NCBI RefSeq assembly: GCF_025628895.1
Contig: NZ_JAOTJC010000013.1
Coordinates: 138,161-202,160 of the forward strand
DNA: 64,000 nt
Reading direction: 5' to 3'
Source: Alteromonas salexigens
GTDB lineage: Bacteria > Pseudomonadota > Gammaproteobacteria > Enterobacterales > Alteromonadaceae
The number at the start of each line of letters is the position of its first letter. Positions within the stretch are counted from its first letter, which is position 1. Of the stretch, positions 18,125 to 26,604 are shown piece after piece. The position numbers and the translations under genes were made by a program. Below the pieces are notes generated by a model, which saw nothing but the letters and a program-made list of their open reading frames with translations, did no database searches and had not been told where the DNA came from.

Positions 18125-18727
18125 ATGGAGGTCCCGGCCTTCGCCGGGATGACGGTAGCATCTCTCAGTCAGACTGTTTGGAAGGTCCCGGCCTGCGCCG
18201 AGATGACGGTCACATCTATCAGTCAGTCGGTTTGGGAGGTCCCGGCCTTCGCCGGGATGACGGTAGCATCTCTCAGTCAGACTGTTTGGAAGGTCCCGGC
18301 CTTCGCCGGGATGACGGTAGCATCTCTCAGTCGGCCTGTTTGGGAGGTCCCGGCCTTCGCCGGGATGACAATAGCATCTATCAGTCATGCTGTTTGGGAG
18401 GTCCCGGCCTTCGCCGGGATGACAATAGCATCTATCAGTCGGCCTGTTTGGGAGGTCCCGGCCTTCGCCGGGATGACGGCAGCATCTCTCAGTCAGACTG
18501 TCAGGAAGGTCCCGGCCTTCGCCGGGATGATGGTAGCATCTCTCAGTCAGACTGTTTGGGAGGTCCCGGCCTTCGCCGGGATGACAATAGCATCTATCAG
18601 TCGGCCTGTTTGGGAGGTCCCGGCCTGCGCCGGGATGACGATAGCATCTCTCAGTCATGCTGTTTGGGAGGTCCCGGCCTGCGCCGGGATGACGATAGCT
18701 ATTAGTGACGCCGGGATGACGGTAGCA
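18125..18727 (+). repeat. Right palindrome array, 11 x 54 bp (copy 2)
   Basis: Eleven full units begin at 18130, 18184, 18238, 18292, 18346, 18400, 18454, 18508, 18562, 18616 and 18670, exactly 54 bases apart, followed by one 27-base half-unit (arms at 18683 and 18710). Each unit has a 7-base-pair stem TCCCGGC/GCCGGGA with a CTTC or CTGC loop, then a spacer resembling GATAGCATCTCTCAGTCAG. Spacers repeat, so this is not a CRISPR array. The array ends only a few bases from the fimV stop codon on the opposite strand, so it is the 3' untranslated region of fimV. Confidence 0.95.
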
Positions 18728-18731
18728 TCTA

Positions 18732-21700
18732 TCAGGCAAGCGTCTTTAATAGCTCTTTGGCTTCTTCCTGCTGGTCATCACTGCCTTTATCTGCAACTTC
18801 CTGGAGCAGCTCCCGCGCTGATTCCATATCATCCATTTCCATGTAGGCTCGCGCTAAATCTAAATTTGCACTTTGACCTGCATCTTTATCGATATCTATG
18901 GCTGCGTCGGCATCCCCTACTCCCGTAAAATCTGACAAGCTCACGTCGAGATCCAGTGGCATGTCATCGAGGGCGGTACTGTTCTCTTCATCGGAGTCGT
19001 CCATTAACGACTCAATGTCCAGGTATTGCTCGTCTTTTGGCTGGGTAGCTGTATCTGCGCTGTCTTCCTCGTCATCCTGCAAGAGGGCGTTCAGATCGAG
19101 GTCCGGGTTCTCCAGCTCAAACGCTTTTTGGGCTTTTTCCGCTTTCTCTTCTTCAATGGCGTCAAGCAGCTCATCGAATTCAGTGTTTTCCAGCTCATCG
19201 AAAATTTCACCGTCTTCGCTGTCTTTGCTCCCACTCAGCCAGTCATCCAGTCCGGGAACATCTTCCAATTCATTGATTTCTGGTTCAGGCACCGGCGCGG
19301 GTTTCTCAATGCCATCCACTTCCTGTTCCAGCTCAAACTCGTCTACGCCGTCGAATGCTTCATCTAACAGGCTGTCATCAAAGTCATTGGTATCGGTATC
19401 CGGGCGATCCTCACCCTCTTCCGTTCCTGCTTCTGAAAACGATGGAATGTCGTCCATCAACTGCTTGTCGAACTCTTCCAGCGCCTGGTCTAACGGGTCT
19501 GCTGACGCCACCTCGTCGGAGTGGTCTGGCATGTCCGGAACGTCTGACTGGCTGGTTACCCCGCCCTCTTCAGCGTTGTCCACTTCCGCATCAATTTCAT
19601 CAGCGGCTGCGGGGTCTTCATCTTCTGGTAGAGTGGCTTCAGAGTCATCCGGGGCAGTATCTGTGGCTGATACTGACTCTTCAGTAGCAACATCACTCTC
19701 GTCAGGTACCAGCTCATCGGTGAGGTCGTCCGTACCCGTGGGTGTTTCACTAGCATGTTGCTGTTCAGGCGATTCGGCGTCATCAGCGGTCTCAGCAAGG
19801 TCACTGGCATCATCTTCAGACGTCAGCGTTTCATCTTCCACATCATCAGTCAGAGGAGCAGAGTCACCCGCTTGCTCAACGTCTGCCGGTTCTTCAATAG
19901 TCTCAGCAGTTTCCGTCTCAGCCTCACCACTATTGACGGGTGATTGGTCATCGTCGTCTTCTGATGTACCGTCTTCATCTGACTGTTCTGCTTCCAGCTC
20001 TGCCAGTAATTCGTCGGTCAGTGGATCGTCGACCTCACTGGCAGCACTTTCAGAATCGACGTCACTGTCTGCAATCTCAGCATCATCGACAGCGGCGGGC
20101 TGTGTCTCTGATTCGGCCTCCAGCTCAGACAACAATTCATCCGATAACGCGTCTATTTCCGCGTCACCGGCCTGGTCATCCGCTTCCAGTTCGGCAAGAA
20201 GTTCGTCACTTAAGGTATCAGAAAGGTCGTCATTGTCAGCCTCGGCGGCTGGCTCCGGCTCGCCCTCTGTGGGCATTACCTCGTCCACCACGTCCAGTGC
20301 CACGGGCTCGTTCTCTTCTTCTGCCTGCAGTTCAGAAATGAGGTCGTCAGACAGCGGATCATTAAAGTCTTCCGCATTCTCCATGTCCGCTATGTCTATT
20401 TCATCCAGGTCGTCGGTGATGGTATCGAGATCCTGAATGGCTTGCGGCGAGGGTGTGTTTTGCGCCGTGGTGTCTATTTCGTCACTTTCATCGTCTTCGT
20501 CATCGGTGACGTCACCGAGCATATCACCCATCATTTCCAGCTGTTCAATTTCGCCAATGATGTTGTCGGTAAGTCTGTCTAGCTGCTGGCTCTGGTCATT
20601 AATTTCTTTTTCCAGCTTCTCCAGCATTTCTTCATTTACGGTATCGCTTTCCATGCCCAAGGTGTCGGCGAGGCTGTCATCACCACCGGTATCATCTAAC
20701 AGTTCATCGATACTGATTTCAGGCTTATCGTCGGCGTCGGCCACCGGTGCCACCGGTACTGGCGCAGCTTCCTCTGTGGCAACAGGAGCCGCAGATTCAC
20801 TTTCACCTTCACTGTCCGTGGGTTCCACGGGCTGCGAATCATCCGTAACGCTAACCTCAAACTGATCTTCTTCATTACTGTCGGTGGCGGTTTCGACGAT
20901 ATCGTCAATTTCATCGTCATCAAGGGTGTCTTGATCTAGTTCGTTATCGGCCTCCTGAGCAAGCTCACTGGCCAGCTCGTCGTCCTCATCTGAGGCTAAG
21001 TCAATGCCGTCGAGGTCGTCCCCGAAGTCATCGCCCACGTCATCAGCCTCCAGCACCGACTCCGACAAATCATCTTCATCAAACAGATTGTCCAGATCAT
21101 CCTGATCCAGTTCTTCGCCACCAGCTTCAAATTCATCATTGTCTTCGTTCTCGGGCACGAGCATGTCATCGTCGAGCTCGGCAAAGTTTTCCAGCTCATC
21201 GTCCAGTGCATCTTCCAGCTCACTGGAAAGTACGTCATCCAACAGGTCGTCGTCATTGAACAACTCATCGTCGGTGAGTTCTGCGGTATCGTCTAAATCG
21301 TCAGAAATTGACGTGGACAGATCGTCCATTTCACTGGCCGGTGGCGGGGCTGTTACCGGTGCCGGCTCAGCCTGAGTGGGTTGAGGAGCTGATGTGTTTC
21401 GCCGCAATAACCAGGTAATCAGCCCGCCGACCAGCAGCAATGACACAATACCTGTGCCCAGAATTAACGCCATCGGTTGTGACAGCATATTCATGATGGA
21501 CTGGCTTTCCTGCGCCTCTCGCGCCCGCCGCTCTTCTTCCATCATGGCTAACAGTTGCTGTTGCAACTCTACCTGCGTATCAATCTGGGTTTTAACATCA
21601 CCCTCAAGCTGCGCACGCAGGTTCTGTAGATCCTCATTAACCTGCTCAATGCGGGTATACAACTGGTTATTATTGTCGAGGATGGCCTGCACAGAGTTGA

Positions 21701-22250
21701 TAGACTCGGCAAATTGTTGCCTCAGTTCGTCGAACTGGACGGCCTGCTGTTCGTCCAGCTGGCTGATTTGTTGTTCGATGGCCGTTTTGGTTTGTGACAA
21801 ATCCTGTTGACTGGCCAACTCCACCGGAGGCTTAATATTTTTTGAGGGGTCAGGGTTTTGCAAGGCTTCAGCAAAGCGCTGCTCATCCTGCTCGGCCCGT
21901 TGACGGGCGTTATCGGGGTCAATGCGTGAGGCATAACGTTCCGAAGGCAACTGCAGCATAGTGCCGTCAACCAGCAGGTTGAGATTGTTGTCTTCGAATG
22001 CGTCAGGATTGAGCTCATAAATGGCCATCATCACCTGATAAACGGTGAGATCTTTATTCTGCCGATAGCGTTCGGCAATGCGCCACAAGGTATCTTTGGC
22101 GTCTATGGGGCCATACGTATTGCCGGAGAACTGGCTGGTCGCATCTTTAGGGCCTTTCAGCTGTGTTGCACGGTCTTGCGCGTGCACAGTATTTGGGAAG
22201 GCAGACAACCACAATGTCAGTACCAGTATGCCCGTCAAATGCAATTTCAT
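18732..22250 (-). CDS. fimV: FimV-type polar hub protein (LysM, TM, acidic region, TPR)
   Basis: A 1,172-residue inner-membrane protein. In order: signal peptide (ending near TVHAQ), LysM-like peptidoglycan-binding segment (YGPIDAKDTLWRIAERYRQ to about residue 100), coiled coil at about 150-245, one membrane helix near 262-285 (ALILGTGIVSLLLVGGLITW), a very long Asp/Glu-rich cytoplasmic region, and a C-terminal TPR-like FimV domain (ANLDLARAYMEMDDMESAREL). FimV/HubP proteins organise polar pili, flagella and chemosensory arrays. Short repeats resembling DELLAELEAE recur four times between about residues 628 and 755. AGGA precedes the ATG. Confidence 0.93.
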   Translation of the reverse strand: MKLHLTGILVLTLWLSAFPNTVHAQDRATQLKGPKDATSQFSGNTYGPIDAKDTLWRIAERYRQNKDLTVYQVMMAIYELNPDAFEDNNLNLLVDGTMLQLPSERYASRIDPDNARQRAEQDEQRFAEALQNPDPSKNIKPPVELASQQDLSQTKTAIEQQISQLDEQQAVQFDELRQQFAESINSVQAILDNNNQLYTRIEQVNEDLQNLRAQLEGDVKTQIDTQVELQQQLLAMMEEERRAREAQESQSIMNMLSQPMALILGTGIVSLLLVGGLITWLLRRNTSAPQPTQAEPAPVTAPPPASEMDDLSTSISDDLDDTAELTDDELFNDDDLLDDVLSSELEDALDDELENFAELDDDMLVPENEDNDEFEAGGEELDQDDLDNLFDEDDLSESVLEADDVGDDFGDDLDGIDLASDEDDELASELAQEADNELDQDTLDDDEIDDIVETATDSNEEDQFEVSVTDDSQPVEPTDSEGESESAAPVATEEAAPVPVAPVADADDKPEISIDELLDDTGGDDSLADTLGMESDTVNEEMLEKLEKEINDQSQQLDRLTDNIIGEIEQLEMMGDMLGDVTDDEDDESDEIDTTAQNTPSPQAIQDLDTITDDLDEIDIADMENAEDFNDPLSDDLISELQAEEENEPVALDVVDEVMPTEGEPEPAAEADNDDLSDTLSDELLAELEADDQAGDAEIDALSDELLSELEAESETQPAAVDDAEIADSDVDSESAASEVDDPLTDELLAELEAEQSDEDGTSEDDDDQSPVNSGEAETETAETIEEPADVEQAGDSAPLTDDVEDETLTSEDDASDLAETADDAESPEQQHASETPTGTDDLTDELVPDESDVATEESVSATDTAPDDSEATLPEDEDPAAADEIDAEVDNAEEGGVTSQSDVPDMPDHSDEVASADPLDQALEEFDKQLMDDIPSFSEAGTEEGEDRPDTDTNDFDDSLLDEAFDGVDEFELEQEVDGIEKPAPVPEPEINELEDVPGLDDWLSGSKDSEDGEIFDELENTEFDELLDAIEEEKAEKAQKAFELENPDLDLNALLQDDEEDSADTATQPKDEQYLDIESLMDDSDEENSTALDDMPLDLDVSLSDFTGVGDADAAIDIDKDAGQSANLDLARAYMEMDDMESARELLQEVADKGSDDQQEEAKELLKTLA

Positions 22251-22673
22251 AGCGTTCCTATATGCCCTTAAGCGTCATTACCACCACGCATTTTTCAGTG
22301 GTTTGTCGCCGGTTTCCCCCCTGCTCGCTGTGGCCGGGGTAACCGCTTATTCTTATATGCGAGTGACGCTACGATTACCACACGCTGCAATTAGCATGCT
22401 GCGTTCGCGCCATATATAGTGATTGCGAATACGACGCTGAAACTAGCGTCAATTTTCCACCATCTTAATGATATGCAAAGATTAATCCAGAAAAGCACTT
22501 TGCAGCCCGCAGATTGTTCCGAAACTATAAACCAGTTACGGGAGTCAATCTAGCATGGCACGGAAAAAAGCGTTCGTCAGACTGAGGATAACTGTCAGAA
22601 CAGTCAAACGAACCAGTATGAGAAGGTTATCGGCAGCCGCGTCAAAATATTAACGCCGCTGCCGGCAGGTTAT
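22251..22673. other. Gene-free interval between fimV and asd
   Basis: No coding region is supported here. It should hold the fimV promoter. Close to the asd stop is an imperfect hairpin, CGGCAGCCGCG/CGCCGCTGCCG (about 22631-22664), that could end asd transcription, although no T-run follows it. Confidence 0.5.
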
Positions 22674-23690
22674 TTAGAGGTAGTCGCGGATAAGGGTTTC
22701 TGCAATTTGCACACTGTTAGTTGCAGCGCCCTTCCGGATGTTGTCAGAGACAACCCACAGGTTAAGGCCATTGGGGTGGGTAATATCATTCCGAATGCGT
22801 CCCACATGCACTAAATCATTACCGCTGGCATTACCTACCTGGGTAGGGAACTGCTCTCGCTGGTCGTAAACCGTTACGCCTGGCGCATCAGCCAACAGTT
22901 GTTTAACCGCTTCTGCGTCAATAGGTTGCGTGGTTTCCAGGTGAACCGCCTCGCCATGACCATAGAAAACCGGCACCCGTACTGCCGTGGCATTCACCAA
23001 AATGCTGTTATCGCCCATAATTTTTTGGGTTTCCCACGCCATTTTCATTTCTTCTTTGGTGTAATCGTTGTCCATAAAGACATCAATTTGCGGGATCGCG
23101 TTAAAGGCGATTTGACGGCTGAAAGCTTCTGTTGTCACCTCGCGTGAGTTCAACAGATCGGCGGTTTGCCGGGCCAGCTCTTCCATAGCCGTTTTGCCTG
23201 CACCCGATACCGACTGGTAAGTGCTGACGTTAATGCGCTCAATACCCACCGCATCATGAATAGGCTTTAGCGCCACCAGCATCTGGATAGTTGAGCAGTT
23301 GGGGTTCGCGATGATGTTGCGGTTACGGAAGTCGGCCAGTGCATGGGCGTTCACCTCCGGCACGACCAGGGGGATGTCTGGTTCATAGCGATAATGCGAG
23401 GTGTTATCGATAACGATACACCCGGCTTCCGCTGCACGCGGGGCGAATTCGGCTGATACACTACCGCCTGCCGAGAAAAACCCAAACTGCACCTGACTCC
23501 AGTCAAACTCATCTGCGTCCAGTACCGTTACGTCTTCACCTTTGAATGTCACGGTACCGCCTGCCGAACGTTTACTGGCAAGCGGGTAAAGGGTATTAAT
23601 GGGGAAACCGCGATTTTCCAGTATTTCGATCATGGTCTGACCAACCAGACCTGTGGCGCCGAGAATGGCAACGTCAAAGGCTTGAGACAT
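22674..23690 (-). CDS. asd: Aspartate-semialdehyde dehydrogenase
   Basis: A 338-residue enzyme making aspartate semialdehyde from aspartyl phosphate, for Lys/Met/Thr and diaminopimelate. GATGLVGQTMIEIL binds NADP; the catalytic cysteine is C132 in NPNCSTIQM; TYQSVSGAGKTAMEEL is the matching active-site region. The nucleophile is present, so this is a true Asd and not only the catalytically altered Usg homologue found at this locus in E. coli. The ATG at 23690 with AGGAGT upstream is preferred over the start at 23756, which lies inside pdxB. Confidence 0.94.
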   Translation of the reverse strand: MSQAFDVAILGATGLVGQTMIEILENRGFPINTLYPLASKRSAGGTVTFKGEDVTVLDADEFDWSQVQFGFFSAGGSVSAEFAPRAAEAGCIVIDNTSHYRYEPDIPLVVPEVNAHALADFRNRNIIANPNCSTIQMLVALKPIHDAVGIERINVSTYQSVSGAGKTAMEELARQTADLLNSREVTTEAFSRQIAFNAIPQIDVFMDNDYTKEEMKMAWETQKIMGDNSILVNATAVRVPVFYGHGEAVHLETTQPIDAEAVKQLLADAPGVTVYDQREQFPTQVGNASGNDLVHVGRIRNDITHPNGLNLWVVSDNIRKGAATNSVQIAETLIRDYL

Positions 23691-23736
23691 AGTGAGTGAA
23701 ACTCCTCGATTGATGCGAACCACTGTTCGCTGAATG

Positions 23737-24885
23737 TTAAGTGAACTGCACCTCAAATCCCAGGCATGCTAGTTGATTTCTGATACCTGAAGAGAGGGAT
23801 GTTGGCGCAATTACTGTGTACGCGTCACATTCGCGGCGAACCCGGTAGGCTTTCCTCAGTGCCGCAAACTGGTTCGATTCTGCCATGGCTTGCCGAAAAT
23901 GCCTATCATCTTCACAAATATCATATACCGAAAAAAACAGCGCTTTTAAATCGCTCAGAGTCAGCCGTTCTGCCTGGCTGTCTGACAATCTCAAATGCAG
24001 CGGCGCTGGCGGCGTCAGAAAGTCTCCCAGAGTCCGGGTGGGTGTAACCTTCAGGCCTTCGCATACATGCTCGTAAACCATTTGGGTGCCACGGGTCTTG
24101 CCTTCCAGTGAGTGACCCGCAATGTGCGGGGTAGCCAGCCAGGCTGCCTCGGTAACCGCCATATCAATATCAGGCTCATTCCAGAAAACATCCGTTATAA
24201 ACAACGGGGCGTCACGTTCATTTAATCGTGTTAGCAGCGCCTTCTCATCAATCACCTCACCGCGGCAGGCATTAATCACACACTGGTGTGCCGATAGCCC
24301 TGCCAGCGCAGTGGCATCAAGCAGATGATAGGTGGGGTGAGACCCGGTGGTGGTATAAGGCACGTGCAGGGAAATAACATCACACGCTAATACCTCTTGC
24401 AGACTGACCAGGGCCCGGTGGTCTCCCTGTTCTGCAAGCGGGGGATCGCAGAGTTTGCAGGTAATGCCGAGGCAGTTCAGCAAAGCAGCCAGCGCCGACC
24501 CCACATGCCCGGCTCCGACAATACCTACCGTTGCCGCAGGTAACGACAGATGCCCGTTATCGTCCGCCTGTAACAACGCACTCAGCACGTACTCGGCCAC
24601 CGCCCTGGCGTTACAGCCTCCCGCCGAGCGCCACGGCACCCCGGCTGCATCCAGTGCTGCTTTATCCAAATGGTTTGTGCCGGCGGTCGCTGTGGTCACC
24701 AATTTAAGGTTGCGAGCCTGGCTCAGCAGCGTGGCATCAACCCGGGTGGTAGAGCGTACGACCAGATAATCGGTGTGAGCCAGGTCGGCAGGCTGCAACG
24801 ATTGCCAGCTATAGCGGGTGATCTTCCCCAGCCCTTCAAAGTATTCTGCCCCGTACGGGATGGTGTCTTCAACGAGTATATTCAA
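23737..24885 (-). CDS. pdxB: Erythronate-4-phosphate dehydrogenase
   Basis: A 382-residue D-2-hydroxyacid dehydrogenase of pyridoxal-phosphate synthesis. The start MNILVEDTIPYGAEYFEGLG is characteristic of PdxB; VGIVGAGHVGSALAALL is the NAD site; the catalytic Arg, Glu and His are in INACRGEV, FWNEPDID and TPHIAGHSLEGK. A C-terminal dimerisation domain is present. It is immediately upstream of asd, the standard order. Confidence 0.95.
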   Translation of the reverse strand: MNILVEDTIPYGAEYFEGLGKITRYSWQSLQPADLAHTDYLVVRSTTRVDATLLSQARNLKLVTTATAGTNHLDKAALDAAGVPWRSAGGCNARAVAEYVLSALLQADDNGHLSLPAATVGIVGAGHVGSALAALLNCLGITCKLCDPPLAEQGDHRALVSLQEVLACDVISLHVPYTTTGSHPTYHLLDATALAGLSAHQCVINACRGEVIDEKALLTRLNERDAPLFITDVFWNEPDIDMAVTEAAWLATPHIAGHSLEGKTRGTQMVYEHVCEGLKVTPTRTLGDFLTPPAPLHLRLSDSQAERLTLSDLKALFFSVYDICEDDRHFRQAMAESNQFAALRKAYRVRRECDAYTVIAPTSLSSGIRNQLACLGFEVQFT

Positions 24886-25014
24886 GCTGTTTGCCCCGGT
24901 TCACTGCCAAGTTTGGCACTATACCGAGTTATGCCGCCCTGCTCTACCCGAATTGCCCGCGACGATGAGCGACAATGCACCGGCAGCCTGCCCGGTTTGG
25001 GTGATAATGCACAC

Positions 25015-25049
25015 ACAAAAAAAGCTGCGACATGCGCAGCTCTTTTTAC
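25015..25049 (-). terminator. Terminator downstream of fabB
   Basis: The stem AGCTGCG/CGCAGCT with a 5-base loop (25023-25041) is flanked by an A-run on the left and T-runs on the right. On the minus strand the A-run reads as the terminal T tract after fabB. Confidence 0.85.
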
Positions 25050-25090
25050 GTTTTTTTCAATGCTATTGCCATCCTCGGCTGGCGCCAGAC

Positions 25091-26305
25091 TTATTTCTGA
25101 TAGCGTTGCATCACCAGCGTGGCATTGGTGCCACCGAAGCCGAAGCTATTCGACATCACTGTATTCAGCGTGGCTTGGCGGGCTTCAGTCACAATATCCA
25201 GCCCTTTTGCCTGCTCATCGAGGTTGTCGATGTTGATAGAGGGCGCAATAAAGCCATGCTCCATCATCAGCAGACTGTAAATAGCCTCGTTAACCCCCGC
25301 TGCGCCCAGCGCATGGCCGGTGAGCGACTTCGTGGCGCTGATGGGCACACCGCTGTCACCAAATACATCGCGAATCGCCCCCAGCTCTTTGACATCCCCT
25401 ACCGGCGTAGATGTGCCGTGGGTGTTCAGATAATCAATGGGGCCGTCGAGGTTTTGCATGGCCATTTTCATACAGCGGATGGCACCTTCACCGGAAGGGG
25501 CTACCATGTCGAATCCATCAGAGGTGGCGCCATAACCTACTACTTCACCATATATTTTGGCGCCACGGGCCAGCGCATGTTCCAGTTCTTCAACGACAAC
25601 CATACCGCCACCGCCGGAGCTGACAAAACCGTCACGATCTGCGTCATAAGTCCGCGATGCTACGGCCGGGTTGTCATTATACTTAGATGACAAGGCGCCC
25701 ATTGCGTCAAACTGACTGGACAGTGACCAGTGCAGCTCTTCGCCACCGCCGGCAAAGACCACGTCTTGTTTGCCCAATTGAATTAGCTCCAGTGCATTGC
25801 CAATACAATGGGCACTGGTGGCACAGGCTGATGCTATTGAATAATTCACGCCTTTAATTTTATAGGGTGTGGCCAGACACGCAGATACCGTAGACGCCAT
25901 GCAGCGCGGCACCATATACGGCCCCACACGTTTTACGCCCTTGGCACGCAAGGTGTCGGCAGACAGCACCTGATTTTCCGATGAGGCACCGCCGGAGCCG
26001 GCAATGATACCCGTGCGCTCATTAGAAATATCGCTGTCTTCCAGACCAGAGTCGGCAATGGCCTGTTGCATGGCAACATAAGCATACCCTGCGGCATCGC
26101 CCATGAAGCGCATCGCTTTGCGGTCAATGTGCTCTTTCAGGTCAATATCAATATTGCCCCATACCTGGCTACGCAAGCCCATTTCGGCAAACTGCTCAGA
26201 GAATGTGATCCCTGATTTTCCGGCTTTAAGCGACGCCGTAACGTCCTCTTTGTTCGCACCGATGCTGGACACAATGCCCAGACCTGTGATTACTGCTCTT
26301 CTCAT
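25091..26305 (-). CDS. fabB: 3-oxoacyl-ACP synthase I
   Basis: A 404-residue condensing enzyme of fatty-acid elongation, needed for unsaturated fatty acids. The catalytic triad is visible: C161 in [11 protein letters not shown], a His in [11 protein letters not shown] and a His in [22 protein letters not shown] is the C-terminal signature. It is divergent from mnmC, as in E. coli. A partial FadR-like site lies about 50 bases upstream of its start. Confidence 0.96.
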   Translation of the reverse strand: MRRAVITGLGIVSSIGANKEDVTASLKAGKSGITFSEQFAEMGLRSQVWGNIDIDLKEHIDRKAMRFMGDAAGYAYVAMQQAIADSGLEDSDISNERTGIIAGSGGASSENQVLSADTLRAKGVKRVGPYMVPRCMASTVSACLATPYKIKGVNYSIASACATSAHCIGNALELIQLGKQDVVFAGGGEELHWSLSSQFDAMGALSSKYNDNPAVASRTYDADRDGFVSSGGGGMVVVEELEHALARGAKIYGEVVGYGATSDGFDMVAPSGEGAIRCMKMAMQNLDGPIDYLNTHGTSTPVGDVKELGAIRDVFGDSGVPISATKSLTGHALGAAGVNEAIYSLLMMEHGFIAPSINIDNLDEQAKGLDIVTEARQATLNTVMSNSFGFGGTNATLVMQRYQK

Positions 26306-26354
26306 AATTTACCCTTTGCGTTGTTGCGGCCTATGGTAACGATTTTATTCGCTC

Positions 26355-26371
26355 AAGTGGTCTGCTCTTTT
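26355..26371. promoter_or_regulatory. Possible FadR-type half-site upstream of fabB
   Basis: AAGTGGTCTGCTCTTTT matches 9 of the first 10 bases of the E. coli FadR 17-mer (AACTGGTCTGACC-like), but the right half is poor. E. coli fabB is activated by FadR, and a fadR gene is present at 51.3 kb. This could be chance. Confidence 0.25.
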
Positions 26372-26604
26372 CTACGGGTTGTCTGCTTACCGAAAACTGT
26401 CCGGCGTCAAAACCCGTCTCGAATCCTCAGAACCGCGTGTCATTATCGCTACCTGGCAAGGCTGGTCACCTGACATTATCACAGGTATTATTCCTGCGCT
26501 TAAGCATGACACAGATTAAATTTACAGCGATCACGCTATCACAGTGATAGCACCAGTATTAATGTTTGTCTCCACTCTAAAGATTTGAACGAAGGTCTTA
26601 CCGC

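Larger units (their letters stand above)
17448..18727 (+). mobile_element. GIY-YIG/palindrome element, copy 2
   Basis: It has the same plan as copy 1: a left array with a full palindrome next to the leader, the GIY-YIG gene, the shared tail ending CCTGATGGA, and a long right array. Together with copy 1 it forms direct repeats of about 415 bases, 3,008 bases apart, around the nhaC gene. Recombination between them would remove nhaC and leave one element. That outcome is inference. Confidence 0.6.

Noticed and set aside
18125-18727. CRISPR array
   Set aside because: Units are regularly spaced (54 bases), but the sequence between palindromes is itself repeated and nearly the same in every unit; there are no unique spacers and no cas genes.
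18074-18928. Long open frames on both strands across the 54-base repeats (up to 267 and 221 residues)
   Set aside because: The repeat period is divisible by 3, so several frames stay open by chance. The translations are simple 18-residue repeats (such as HPGEGRDLPN) known as spurious database proteins, and lack ribosome-binding sites.
18898-20865. Ser-rich frames of 512 and 142 residues antisense to fimV
   Set aside because: They are the mirror of the Asp/Glu-rich fimV codons; the minus-strand gene has the signal peptide, LysM, membrane helix and TPR domain expected of FimV.
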